NCBI GenBank assembly: GCA_046329055.1
Contig: JAXLVK010000022.1
Location: 1-64,000, forward strand
Direction of reading: 5' to 3'
DNA: 64,000 bases
Source of the DNA: JADKCL01 sp046329055
GTDB lineage: Bacteria; Bacteroidota; Bacteroidia; J057; JADKCL01
A program made the position numbers and the translations under genes. Shown here in pieces: positions 17,404 to 25,314 of this stretch; position 1 is the stretch's first letter; each line of letters opens with the position of its first letter. The notes below the pieces were generated by a model, which did not search any database, was not told the origin of the DNA, and was given only the letters and a program-made list of their open reading frames with translations.

Positions 17404-18318
17404 ATGAACCTGAGGATCGGTACAAGAAGTAGCAAGTTGGCCCTGTGGCAGGCAAATCACGTGAAGGATTTGTTGGCGGAGCATGGGATTGCGGCAGAAC
17501 TTGTTCTTTACAAGACGACAGGTGATCTGCAACAATCGCAGCCGCTGCACGAGATCGGTGGCAAGGGACTGTTTACCAAGGCGCTGGACGATGCCATGCT
17601 GGCAGGCGAGATCGATCTCGCGGTCCACAGTGCCAAGGATCTGCCCACCGAGTTGCCGGAATCCATCTTGCTCATGGCAGTGGGCAAGCGCGAAGACCCC
17701 CGGGATGTGCTCTTGAGCATGAACGAAGCCCATGACCTGGACAACGTGGCTGAAGGCATTACGGTTGGGACCTCTTCTTTGCGCAGGATTGCATTGTTGC
17801 GACATTACAGCCCCCACGTGCGCATGGTGCCCATGCGTGGGAACGTGGACACGCGCGTGGCCAAGATGCAGGCAGGCGAGTGCGACGCGCTCTTGCTGGC
17901 CTACGCTGGCGTGAAGCGCATGGGGCTGTCACACCTGGTGGTGCGCAAGCTGAACGTGTCCACATTCACACCCGCTGTGGGTCAAGGGGCCTTGGGCCTG
18001 ACCATGCAGGAAGGGCATCCCTCACTCGAGCGGGTGCGCGCGGTGCTGAACCATCGGGACACGGAAGTCGCCGTGCTGGCTGAGCGGGCATTCCTCCGGA
18101 CATTGGAGGGAGGCTGCCACAGCGCGGTTTTTGCATTGGGCACCGTGGTGGGGGATATCTTGAGCTTTTCCGGTGGCGTGGCCGCGCAGGATGGCTCCGA
18201 GGTGCTCCGCCGAAACATAGATTGCCATGTCTCAGAAGCAGAGGAGGCCGCTACCCGGCTTGCCAATGATTTACTGATTTCAGGAGCTCGAACACTACTC
18301 CATGGGAAAGAAAGTTAA
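17404..18318 (+). CDS. hemC: Porphobilinogen deaminase
   Basis: Hydroxymethylbilane synthase joins four porphobilinogen units in haem synthesis. The 304-residue product has the N-terminal RIGTRSSKLALWQA, the catalytic aspartate in HSAKDLPTELP (Asp79), the TSSLRR substrate-binding run, and the dipyrromethane-cofactor cysteine in LEGGC (Cys238). The residues after Cys238 (HSAVFALG) differ from the usual QVPIG or TAPIG. It overlaps hemD by 17 bases, so the two are translated together. Confidence 0.95.
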   Translation: MNLRIGTRSSKLALWQANHVKDLLAEHGIAAELVLYKTTGDLQQSQPLHEIGGKGLFTKALDDAMLAGEIDLAVHSAKDLPTELPESILLMAVGKREDPRDVLLSMNEAHDLDNVAEGITVGTSSLRRIALLRHYSPHVRMVPMRGNVDTRVAKMQAGECDALLLAYAGVKRMGLSHLVVRKLNVSTFTPAVGQGALGLTMQEGHPSLERVRAVLNHRDTEVAVLAERAFLRTLEGGCHSAVFALGTVVGDILSFSGGVAAQDGSEVLRRNIDCHVSEAEEAATRLANDLLISGARTLLHGKES

Positions 18319-19051
18319 GTCCATACTCATCTCTCAGCCCTATCCCACTGACGAGAATTCTCCCTACCTGAAGCTCTCGGAGAAATGGGGCCTCAAGATG
18401 GATTTTCGGAATTTCATTGAGATCAAAGGTGTGACCCTCAATGAGTTCCGAAAACAGAATATCAATCCCCTGGACTTCACTGCCGTCATCTTTACCAGCA
18501 AGTATTCGATCGACCACTACTTCCGCTTGCTGAAGGAGCTCAAGGTCGAGATGCCCGCTGACATGAAGTACTTCTGCGTGAGCGATGCCACTGCCAAGTA
18601 CCTGCAGAAGTACATCGTGATCCGGAAGCGCAAGCTCTACGTGGGCGAGCGCACCAGCAACGATTTAATCGACCTCGTCAAAAAGCATCCCAAGGAGAAG
18701 TACCTCTTCCCTTGCAGCTCCATCCATACCACGGCCCTCACGGACTGGATGGTCGAGCAGAAGTTCAACTTGGTGGAGGCTGTGATTTACAATACAGTGA
18801 GCAGCGACCTCAGCGACCTGAGGGATGTGTACTACGACATGCTCTGCTTCTACTCGCCTTCTGGCATCGAGTCACTGTTCCAAAACTTCCCGGATTTCAA
18901 GCAAAACGACACGGTGATTGCCGCCTTCGGGCCTACCACTTCCAAGGCGATTCGGGACGCTGGATTGAGGGTGGACATCGAGGCTCCGATGCCCAACATG
19001 CCGTCCATGACGGCGGCCATCGAAGCCTACCTGAAGGAATTCAACAAGTAG
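18302..19051 (+). CDS. hemD: Uroporphyrinogen-III synthase
   Basis: HemD closes hydroxymethylbilane with ring-D inversion to uroporphyrinogen III. The 249-residue product is normal length and shows the two-lobed pattern: ILISQPYP at the start, AVIFTSKYSIDHYF in the first lobe, FPCSSIHTTALTDWM at the crossover and FYSPSGIESLFQNFP then AAFGPTTSKAIRDAGL in the second. Its start lies inside the 3' end of hemC in another frame. The type IX operon begins downstream with its own promoter. Confidence 0.93.
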   Translation: MGKKVKSILISQPYPTDENSPYLKLSEKWGLKMDFRNFIEIKGVTLNEFRKQNINPLDFTAVIFTSKYSIDHYFRLLKELKVEMPADMKYFCVSDATAKYLQKYIVIRKRKLYVGERTSNDLIDLVKKHPKEKYLFPCSSIHTTALTDWMVEQKFNLVEAVIYNTVSSDLSDLRDVYYDMLCFYSPSGIESLFQNFPDFKQNDTVIAAFGPTTSKAIRDAGLRVDIEAPMPNMPSMTAAIEAYLKEFNK

Positions 19052-19165
19052 CACATAATATATGTGTAATTCGTTGAATTCACATGTGTTACCGATTGGA
19101 GTTTGCAGCGTCAGGTGAGCCATATCGCTGCCTCTGGCAGGCCGCTCCTGACTCAAAAAAATTTG

Positions 19166-19173
19166 TAACTTTG
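19166..19173 (+). promoter_or_regulatory. -7 box TAACTTTG for the type IX operon
   Basis: An exact TAnnTTTG match 45 bases before the porP ATG at 19219 and after the hemD stop. It probably starts the porP-gldKLMN transcript. Confidence 0.6.
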
Positions 19174-19218
19174 AATTATAATTCCCAATTTCAGCACCTG
19201 AATTTATTCAAAGCATAC

Positions 19219-20220
19219 ATGAGGAGCTTATTACTGGGGTTTTTGTTGGTGATTGTACTTTCGCCTGCGGCATTTGCGCAGCAGGACCCGCAGTACACGA
19301 TGTTCATGTTCAATAGGTTCGTTCAAAATCCTGCCTATGCTGGCGCGCTCCAAGCGACCAACATCACGGGACTAGGACGGGCGCAGTGGGTGGGCATCGA
19401 CCAGGCCCCTAGCACGACCACGGCAAGCATCAATGGCTACAGCAAGGTCCTTCACGGCGGATTGGGTGCATACCTGATCGGCGACCGTCTCGGCCCACTC
19501 AGCACCGTCGGTGCCAAGGCTGCGTACGCCTTCCACATGAAATTTGGTGAGGAAAAAGCCTACCTCAACATTGGTGTTGCAGGTGGTGTGTATCAAAAAG
19601 TCCTGAACGGCGACTGGATCTACAACCAAGCAGGTGGCATTGACCCCGTCCTGCCTGTTTCCAAGAGCCCCTTGACTGTTCCTGACTTGGATGCCGGTTT
19701 GTTTTTTCACGTTCCCCTCAAAGGTGCTTCCTCCAGTGCTTACCCCCAGGACAAGTTTTACATCGGTGGTTCCGTGACCCACATCCTCGAGCCTTCCATG
19801 GAGAAACTCATGGCAGTGCCCGACCAAGTGCAAACGGTTCTTTCCCGTGGCATCTCAGGTAGCGCAGGCATGACATTCCAGCTCGGCCCTTCCGTGTTCC
19901 TCGAGCCGAACCTGAACTTCCGCATGGCCGGCCCCACAATGCAGTTTGACCAAAACGTCAACCTCTACGTGAGCCCGATGGTCTTCGGCATCAGCCACCG
20001 TGGATTGGTTGGTCAGAGCGCAGATTCCTTTTCTGGAATCGTGGGCTTCAATGCCTCCACCTACATGTTCATCGGTTATTCCTACGATTACACCACGTCC
20101 GGTCTCCGTCGGTTCACGACAGGCTCGCACGAAGTAATACTTTCCTACACCTTCCCGTCCAAGTTCAAGAACCTGCCGCCTCGTCGTGGTACCCGGACCT
20201 TGTACATCAACAACATCTAA
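19219..20220 (+). CDS. porP: Type IX secretion outer-membrane protein PorP/SprF
   Basis: A 333-residue outer-membrane barrel of the PorP/SprF family. The ATG at 19219 gives a signal peptide ending AAFAQQ followed directly by DPQYTMFMFNRFVQNPAYAG, the family's hallmark N-terminus. The rest is strand-like with glycine and aromatic pairs, ending in LSYTFPSKFKN and a basic tail. In type IX systems PorP-type proteins associate with PorK/PorN rings or the SprA channel. It heads the gldKLMN operon, the usual arrangement. Confidence 0.92.
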   Translation: MRSLLLGFLLVIVLSPAAFAQQDPQYTMFMFNRFVQNPAYAGALQATNITGLGRAQWVGIDQAPSTTTASINGYSKVLHGGLGAYLIGDRLGPLSTVGAKAAYAFHMKFGEEKAYLNIGVAGGVYQKVLNGDWIYNQAGGIDPVLPVSKSPLTVPDLDAGLFFHVPLKGASSSAYPQDKFYIGGSVTHILEPSMEKLMAVPDQVQTVLSRGISGSAGMTFQLGPSVFLEPNLNFRMAGPTMQFDQNVNLYVSPMVFGISHRGLVGQSADSFSGIVGFNASTYMFIGYSYDYTTSGLRRFTTGSHEVILSYTFPSKFKNLPPRRGTRTLYINNI

Positions 20221-20428
20221 TAGGTGTTGTTACCTGATTGGATTAGGAATAAGGAAGACGATCTTTGTACAAGTTGAATGAAGACCTTTCAGATAATAGG
20301 CCGAATCACTGAAAAATTGTAGGTGAGTTCGATTGAAAGGTAAGAGTCTCTTGTGCATGTGATAAGTGAGTTTTAAGTTTGTCAATACATAGGCGCATTA
20401 GTTTGCAACATTCTTCAATTAGTCTGCT

Positions 20429-21466
20429 ATGAAAAGGTATTTGTTTGTTCTTGTTGCAATTTCAGTACTTGCGAGTGGTTGCAGCCTTTTTGGCGGCAAG
20501 CAGACGGGCAAGAACGGGGAATTGACAGGCGTGATGGACCGCCCGGATTGGGATCAACCCACTCCCTACGGCATGGTGCTCATTCCGCCTGGTAGCTTTC
20601 ACATGGGTCAAAACGACCAAGATGTGAACTATTCCCAGGTCGCACACAACCGTCAGATCACCATGAGCGCGTTCTACATGGACGACACGGAGATCTCCAA
20701 CAACGAGTACCGTCAGTTCATCGAGACTGCAATGGACACCCTCGCCGCTGACGTGGCCAAGTTGGTTTATCCGGACACGCTTACTTGGATGCGGGACTTC
20801 GTCTTCGCTTACAATGAGCCGTTGACCGAAAACTACTACTGGCACCCGGCGTTTGACGAGTATCCTGTGGTCGGCGTGAACTGGTATGCAGCTTCTGAGT
20901 TCTGCCGCTGGAGGACCGCTCACTACAACGCTTACCGCGCCTCCATCGAGATGCCTCCGATGCCCCGTTTCCGCCTGCCCACCGAGGCTGAGTGGGAATA
21001 CGCTTCCCGTGGCGGCTTCGAGCACAAAATCTATCCTTGGGAAGGTCCTTACATCCGTAACTCCAAGGGTTGCTTCCTCGCTAACTACAAGCCTGGTCGC
21101 GGTGATTATATCGCCGATAACTACGAGTACACCTGCCCCGTGCGCAGCTACTGGCCCAATGACTACGGCCTCTGGTGCATGCCCGGCAACGTGGCCGAGT
21201 GGTGCGAAGACGACTTCGAAGAGTCTGGCTACATCTACGCACACGACCTGAACCCTGTCTATCGTGACCCCCGTTACAAGGCTGAAGAGCGCGTCCCCGG
21301 CGGTGCTAACATCCGCAAGGTGATCCGCGGCGGCTCTTGGAAGGATATCGGTTACTTCCTCTCCTGCGGTACCCGTACCTACGAGTACAGCGACACCACC
21401 AAGTCCTTCGTTGGCTTCCGTTGTGTCGTCACGCAGATTGGCCGTTCCGGTGCCGCAGCGTTCTGA
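20429..21466 (+). CDS. gldK: Type IX/gliding lipoprotein GldK (PorK)
   Basis: A 345-residue lipoprotein with lipobox LASGC (Cys18). The body is a formylglycine-generating-enzyme (SUMF1/EgtB) fold: GMVLIPPGSFHMG, DTEISNNEYRQFI, PVVGVNWYAASEFCRW, RLPTEAEWEYASRGG, CMPGNVAEWCEDDF, IRGGSWKD and VGFRCV. In type IX systems this protein is structural and forms the periplasmic ring with GldN. A 208-base leader separates it from porP and contains a weak TTAGTTTG box near 20398. Confidence 0.95.
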   Translation: MKRYLFVLVAISVLASGCSLFGGKQTGKNGELTGVMDRPDWDQPTPYGMVLIPPGSFHMGQNDQDVNYSQVAHNRQITMSAFYMDDTEISNNEYRQFIETAMDTLAADVAKLVYPDTLTWMRDFVFAYNEPLTENYYWHPAFDEYPVVGVNWYAASEFCRWRTAHYNAYRASIEMPPMPRFRLPTEAEWEYASRGGFEHKIYPWEGPYIRNSKGCFLANYKPGRGDYIADNYEYTCPVRSYWPNDYGLWCMPGNVAEWCEDDFEESGYIYAHDLNPVYRDPRYKAEERVPGGANIRKVIRGGSWKDIGYFLSCGTRTYEYSDTTKSFVGFRCVVTQIGRSGAAAF

Positions 21467-21607
21467 TAATTCTACTCAGTACGCTCCATGCCCGGTGTGG
21501 ATGTCCGTTACTACCACTCGCAAGAAAGCATCCTGATCCTGGCGTAGGCATAGGCCAATAGCTTATTTGTCAATCTGAAATTGTTCCTGATAGTATTCAA
21601 CTTTTTT

Positions 21608-21613
21608 AAGGAG
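21608..21613 (+). promoter_or_regulatory. Shine-Dalgarno site before gldL
   Basis: AAGGAG, 11 bases before the gldL ATG. Strong Shine-Dalgarno sequences are rare in Bacteroidota, so this stands out. Confidence 0.65.
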
Positions 21614-21624
21614 AATTAAACAAA

Positions 21625-22455
21625 ATGGCTAAGAAAAAAGGTTTTCTGGAATCACGCGCTTTTAAGCTCTTCATGAAGTACGTGTATGGTCTTGGAGCAG
21701 CGGTTGTGATTGGTGGCGCACTCTTTAAGATCATGCACTGGCCCTTCGCCAACGAGATGCTTATCGCAGGTATGGGTACCGAGTGCGTGGTGTTCTTCGT
21801 TTCCGCGTTCGAACCTCTCCACGCCGAACTGGACTGGGGTAAGGTTTACCCGCAACTGAACGAAGACGATGAGTTCGTGATGGACACTACCGATGAACGT
21901 TCTGGTATGTCTCCTGAGGAAGCTCTGGCTATTGCTGAAAAAGGCATTGGCGGTATTGAACTTTCCTCCGACCTGTTTGACTCCCTCTCCGGCTCTCTGG
22001 AAGGTCTGAAGAACAACGTGGACAAACTCTCCAAAATCGAGGATGCCACTGTCGCCACGAACGAGTACACCGCTAGCGTGCGCAACGCCACCGGCAAAAT
22101 GTCTCAGCTGAACGAAGGCTACTCCAGCACTGTGGATGCCATGACCAGCCTGAGCAGCAGCGTCGGTTCCGCAGCAACCCAAGCCAACGCTTACCACGAA
22201 GAGGTTCAACGCGTGACCAAGAACCTGGCTTCTCTGAACGCCGTCTATGAGATGGAACTCAGCGATGCCAACCAACATATCGCAGCTATCCGCAAGTTCT
22301 ATGACAGCCTCGGCAGCGCCATGACCAACATGGTCGAAGCCTCCAAGGACGCTGAAGCTTACCGCAACGAAGTGGCAAGCCTCACCAAGAACCTGCGCGA
22401 CCTGAACTCCATCTATGGAGGTATGCTGTCCGCCATGTCTGGCGCCCGCGGTTGA
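21625..22455 (+). CDS. gldL: Type IX motor protein GldL (PorL)
   Basis: A 276-residue inner-membrane protein. Two N-terminal helices (about residues 14-33 and 41-60) enclose FKIMHWPFANEM, the GldL hallmark, and are followed by EPLHAEL. The rest is cytoplasmic and largely helical or coiled coil (residues 110-270). GldL forms the pentameric stator around a GldM dimer and uses proton flow to drive secretion and gliding. A Glu in the second helix (TECVVFF) fits the proton-carrying role. It is spaced 56 bases from gldM. Confidence 0.95.
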   Translation: MAKKKGFLESRAFKLFMKYVYGLGAAVVIGGALFKIMHWPFANEMLIAGMGTECVVFFVSAFEPLHAELDWGKVYPQLNEDDEFVMDTTDERSGMSPEEALAIAEKGIGGIELSSDLFDSLSGSLEGLKNNVDKLSKIEDATVATNEYTASVRNATGKMSQLNEGYSSTVDAMTSLSSSVGSAATQANAYHEEVQRVTKNLASLNAVYEMELSDANQHIAAIRKFYDSLGSAMTNMVEASKDAEAYRNEVASLTKNLRDLNSIYGGMLSAMSGARG

Positions 22456-22498
22456 TTTATTCTTATCTAAGTATCATTTCTTAGCGGTAAAACTTTAG

Positions 22499-22505
22499 AA
22501 AGGAG
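22499..22505 (+). promoter_or_regulatory. Shine-Dalgarno site before gldM
   Basis: AAAGGAG ends six bases before the gldM ATG, an optimal spacing. Confidence 0.65.
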
Positions 22506-22511
22506 TAAATC

Positions 22512-24173
22512 ATGGCAGGTGGGAATCTATCACCTCGGCAGAAGATGATCAACATGATGTACCTCGTTCTCACAGCCCTTCTGGCTTTGAACGTGAGTGC
22601 AGAAATCCTGGACGCTTTCCGGAGCCTCCGTGATTCTTTGGCCGAGTCTGCGGAGTCATTCGCAGCCAAAAACAAGGATACCCAAGGCGGTATCAAATCC
22701 AAAATCAAGGAAGAGACCGATCAAGGTAACAAGAAGAATGAGTACCTGATCGCTCTGACTGACGATGTCGAGAAGAAGGCCAACGGCCTCATCAATGGCA
22801 TCAATGAGCGCATCAAGAAACTCGAAGAATTCTCTGGTCTGGACGCCGAAACCGGTGAAATGGCCAACATGAAGGAAACCGAGTTGAACTATCAGTTCTG
22901 GATGGGAGCTGGTGGTGATGGCGCCAACGGTGGCCGTGGTGCTGGCGAGGCGATCAAGCTCAAGGAAGAACTCAATGGTTTCGTGGACTGGGCAAACAAG
23001 TTTGTCTCCGACAACGACTCCACCAAGAATTCTGACCTGAGCAAGAATCCCTTCAAGCATCTCTGCGAAGACGAAGGTGAGCATGTCTGGGAATACCACA
23101 CATTCCACGGCAAGCCTGTTGTGGCTGACTTGGCCATGATGGAGAAGTTCAAGTTGGACGTTCAAGAAATTCACAGCGACCTTCTCGGCTTCGTGAAAGC
23201 GAAACTGGGCGCGGTGACCTTCAAAATCGACTCCTTGATCGCAGTTGACGCTCCGACCTCTCGCGTCGTCGCGGCTGGTATGAAATTTGAGACCAAGCTC
23301 TTCGTGGCTATGTCTTCAAGTGAAATTAAGCCCGAGTTCGTGGGTAGCGGCGTGACAGTGGACAAAGGTGGCAACTCTGCTACCATGAGCTTCACTGCCC
23401 CCGGTGGCTTCGGCAAAGGACAAACCGAGAAAGAAGCTGCATACCATGCAGTGATCAAGGTCCCGAAAGCTGACGGCTCCATCGCTGAACTCAAAGTGGA
23501 AGGCAAGTACACCATCCGCAAGCCTGAGGTGGTCATCACCTCTGCGTCTGTGCAGAACCTGTATGCCAACTGCGGTAACACCATCAACGTCGATTGCCCT
23601 GCTCTTGGTGAGTTCTACAACCCCAAGTTCACTGCTACCGAAGCTCAAGTGTTGCCCAGCTCCACTGACAAGCGTGTGATTACAATCGTGCCCACAGGCA
23701 AGACTTGTGTGCTCGGGGTTTCCTCTTTGACCAACGGTCAGAACATCAAGATCGACGACATCAAGTACAAAGTTATCAAGCCCCCGCGCCCGGAAATCGT
23801 GCTCGAAGTGCTTGGCAAAGAGTACAATGGTGCTACTCCGATCCCTGCGAAGGCTGACTGTAAAGTCAAAATCCGTCCTGACAATGACTTCCGTAATGCG
23901 CTTCCGAAGGACTCCCGTTACGTCATCGACGTGATCGACCTTCTGTCCGCCCGTTCGTTGGGTGCTCCTACCAAGGTGGCTTCCTTCAGCGGCAACGGCA
24001 AAGACGCAGTGGCAGGTGTGTCTTGTGCACTTGGCAACTCCCTCAAAGGAGATCCGCCCGGTACCAAGATCTTCTTCAAAGTCGGCGCGGTCTATCGGAT
24101 GAACTTCCAGAACAAGAAGATCGAAGAACAGTTTGGGGATAGGGATTTGTATATTGGCGCAATTGTTAAATAA
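22512..24173 (+). CDS. gldM: Type IX motor protein GldM (PorM)
   Basis: A 553-residue protein with a short cytoplasmic start (GGNLSPRQKMINMMYLV), one membrane helix (about residues 15-35) and a long periplasmic part of four stacked domains. Family blocks include LNVSAEILDAF, VDKGGNSATMSF, PRPEIVL and GDRDLYIGAIV near the end. GldM dimers carry motion from GldL to the GldK/GldN ring. It is preceded by a strong ribosome-binding site and followed by gldN after 13 bases. Confidence 0.95.
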   Translation: MAGGNLSPRQKMINMMYLVLTALLALNVSAEILDAFRSLRDSLAESAESFAAKNKDTQGGIKSKIKEETDQGNKKNEYLIALTDDVEKKANGLINGINERIKKLEEFSGLDAETGEMANMKETELNYQFWMGAGGDGANGGRGAGEAIKLKEELNGFVDWANKFVSDNDSTKNSDLSKNPFKHLCEDEGEHVWEYHTFHGKPVVADLAMMEKFKLDVQEIHSDLLGFVKAKLGAVTFKIDSLIAVDAPTSRVVAAGMKFETKLFVAMSSSEIKPEFVGSGVTVDKGGNSATMSFTAPGGFGKGQTEKEAAYHAVIKVPKADGSIAELKVEGKYTIRKPEVVITSASVQNLYANCGNTINVDCPALGEFYNPKFTATEAQVLPSSTDKRVITIVPTGKTCVLGVSSLTNGQNIKIDDIKYKVIKPPRPEIVLEVLGKEYNGATPIPAKADCKVKIRPDNDFRNALPKDSRYVIDVIDLLSARSLGAPTKVASFSGNGKDAVAGVSCALGNSLKGDPPGTKIFFKVGAVYRMNFQNKKIEEQFGDRDLYIGAIVK

Positions 24174-24186
24174 TTAATCATCTGTC

Positions 24187-25080
24187 ATGAAAAGATTAGC
24201 TTTTCTTACTTTCCTGGTGCTCCTGAGCGGAGTCATGACGGAGGTGGCTGCTCAGATTCCTGGCGCCCGGATCCCTCCGCGCGTGGACGACCACTTCTGG
24301 AGAAGGAAAGTTGTGAACCGCATTGATCTCACAGAAAAGATCAATGAGCCCCTGACAGCTTCCGAAAGCCCCGGCCTTTATGGCAACCCGTCTTACGGCG
24401 AGACTCAGGGTGTGATCGTTGCGCTGGTGAATGGCCTCAAGTCTGGCAAGTACCTAGCGTACCATCCAGATAGCTTGAACAAGTCCCTTACCTACGAAGA
24501 CGTCGTCAAGATCGCTCAGCAGATCGAAGGCGGCGGCGGCGGCGACGGTGAGTCCTTCGACGAGGAAGACTCAGGTTTCGACGACTTCGAAGGTGGCGAT
24601 GACTTCGGTGGTGATGAGTTCGGTGGTGATGAGTTCGGCGACGACATGGGCGACGGCGGCACAGAAGGTGACTCCGATCCTGCAGCTCCCGCTGGCGGCG
24701 CTGTGGAAGGTGACTTCTCCATCTCTGCTTACGAAACCGCTCTTGAGTTCATCGAAGACCGTATCTTCGACAAGAACCGCTCCGACATGGTGTATGACAT
24801 CCAGTTCCTCCGCCTCGTGTGGGTCGATCCGGGTGAAACTCTGCCCGACAAAAACTTCGTCTGCTTCCGTTATGCTGACGTCCTCGAAACCCTCGAAGAC
24901 ACCCAGTGGAAGAACAAGTTCAACGACGCAGAGTACCGCAACATGCGCGAAATCTTCGAACTTCGCCTGTTCAGCAGCTACATTATCAACGTGTCTGGCC
25001 GTGGTGTCCGTGACTTGGAAGAGTCCGACTTCCGCCGCAACCAGCTCGTAGAGTTTGAGCACCACCTCTGGTGCTACTGA
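24187..25080 (+). CDS. gldN: Type IX ring protein GldN (PorN) with acidic insert
   Basis: A 297-residue exported protein of the GldN family: signal peptide ending EVAAQI, then VDDHFWRRKVVNRIDLTEKINEPL and the C-terminal half with DIQFLRLVWVDPGE and a HLWCY terminus. GldN partners GldK in the periplasmic ring. Residues about 115-176 are an Asp/Glu/Gly-rich low-complexity insert (for example DDFGGDEFGGDEFGDD) that I do not expect in most homologues; it may bind calcium or act as a flexible spacer. A strong terminator follows. Confidence 0.92.
   Translation: MKRLAFLTFLVLLSGVMTEVAAQIPGARIPPRVDDHFWRRKVVNRIDLTEKINEPLTASESPGLYGNPSYGETQGVIVALVNGLKSGKYLAYHPDSLNKSLTYEDVVKIAQQIEGGGGGDGESFDEEDSGFDDFEGGDDFGGDEFGGDEFGDDMGDGGTEGDSDPAAPAGGAVEGDFSISAYETALEFIEDRIFDKNRSDMVYDIQFLRLVWVDPGETLPDKNFVCFRYADVLETLEDTQWKNKFNDAEYRNMREIFELRLFSSYIINVSGRGVRDLEESDFRRNQLVEFEHHLWCY
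24604..24633 (+). repeat. 15-base tandem repeat inside gldN
   Basis: Two exact copies of TTCGGTGGTGATGAG, encoding FGGDE twice, with degenerate copies on both sides. It makes the core of the acidic insert and may vary in copy number between strains. Confidence 0.8.
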
Positions 25081-25111
25081 GATAAGGTTAGCCACTTCTT
25101 AAAAAAGATAG

Positions 25112-25142
25112 CGAGGGAAGCGAGAGCTTCCCTCGTCCTTTT
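25112..25142 (+). terminator. Terminator of the type IX operon
   Basis: A perfect 10-base stem (CGAGGGAAGC with GCTTCCCTCG), a GAGA tetraloop, then TCCTTTT. It lies 31 bases after the gldN stop. Confidence 0.88.
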
Positions 25143-25314
25143 AGGGGCTATTCGTTTTGAGCACGAACTCAAATCCGCTGTATTCTCAATTGGAGTGCCT
25201 GCGGGCAGTTTTCTGGTTCGTTAGTGCCAACCGACAACTAGCCTTCCGTTGACGTAGCAACTCAGGGTTCCTGAGGTGGAACCGTCAACTATATCAGGAA
25301 ATTCAATCAGAAAT

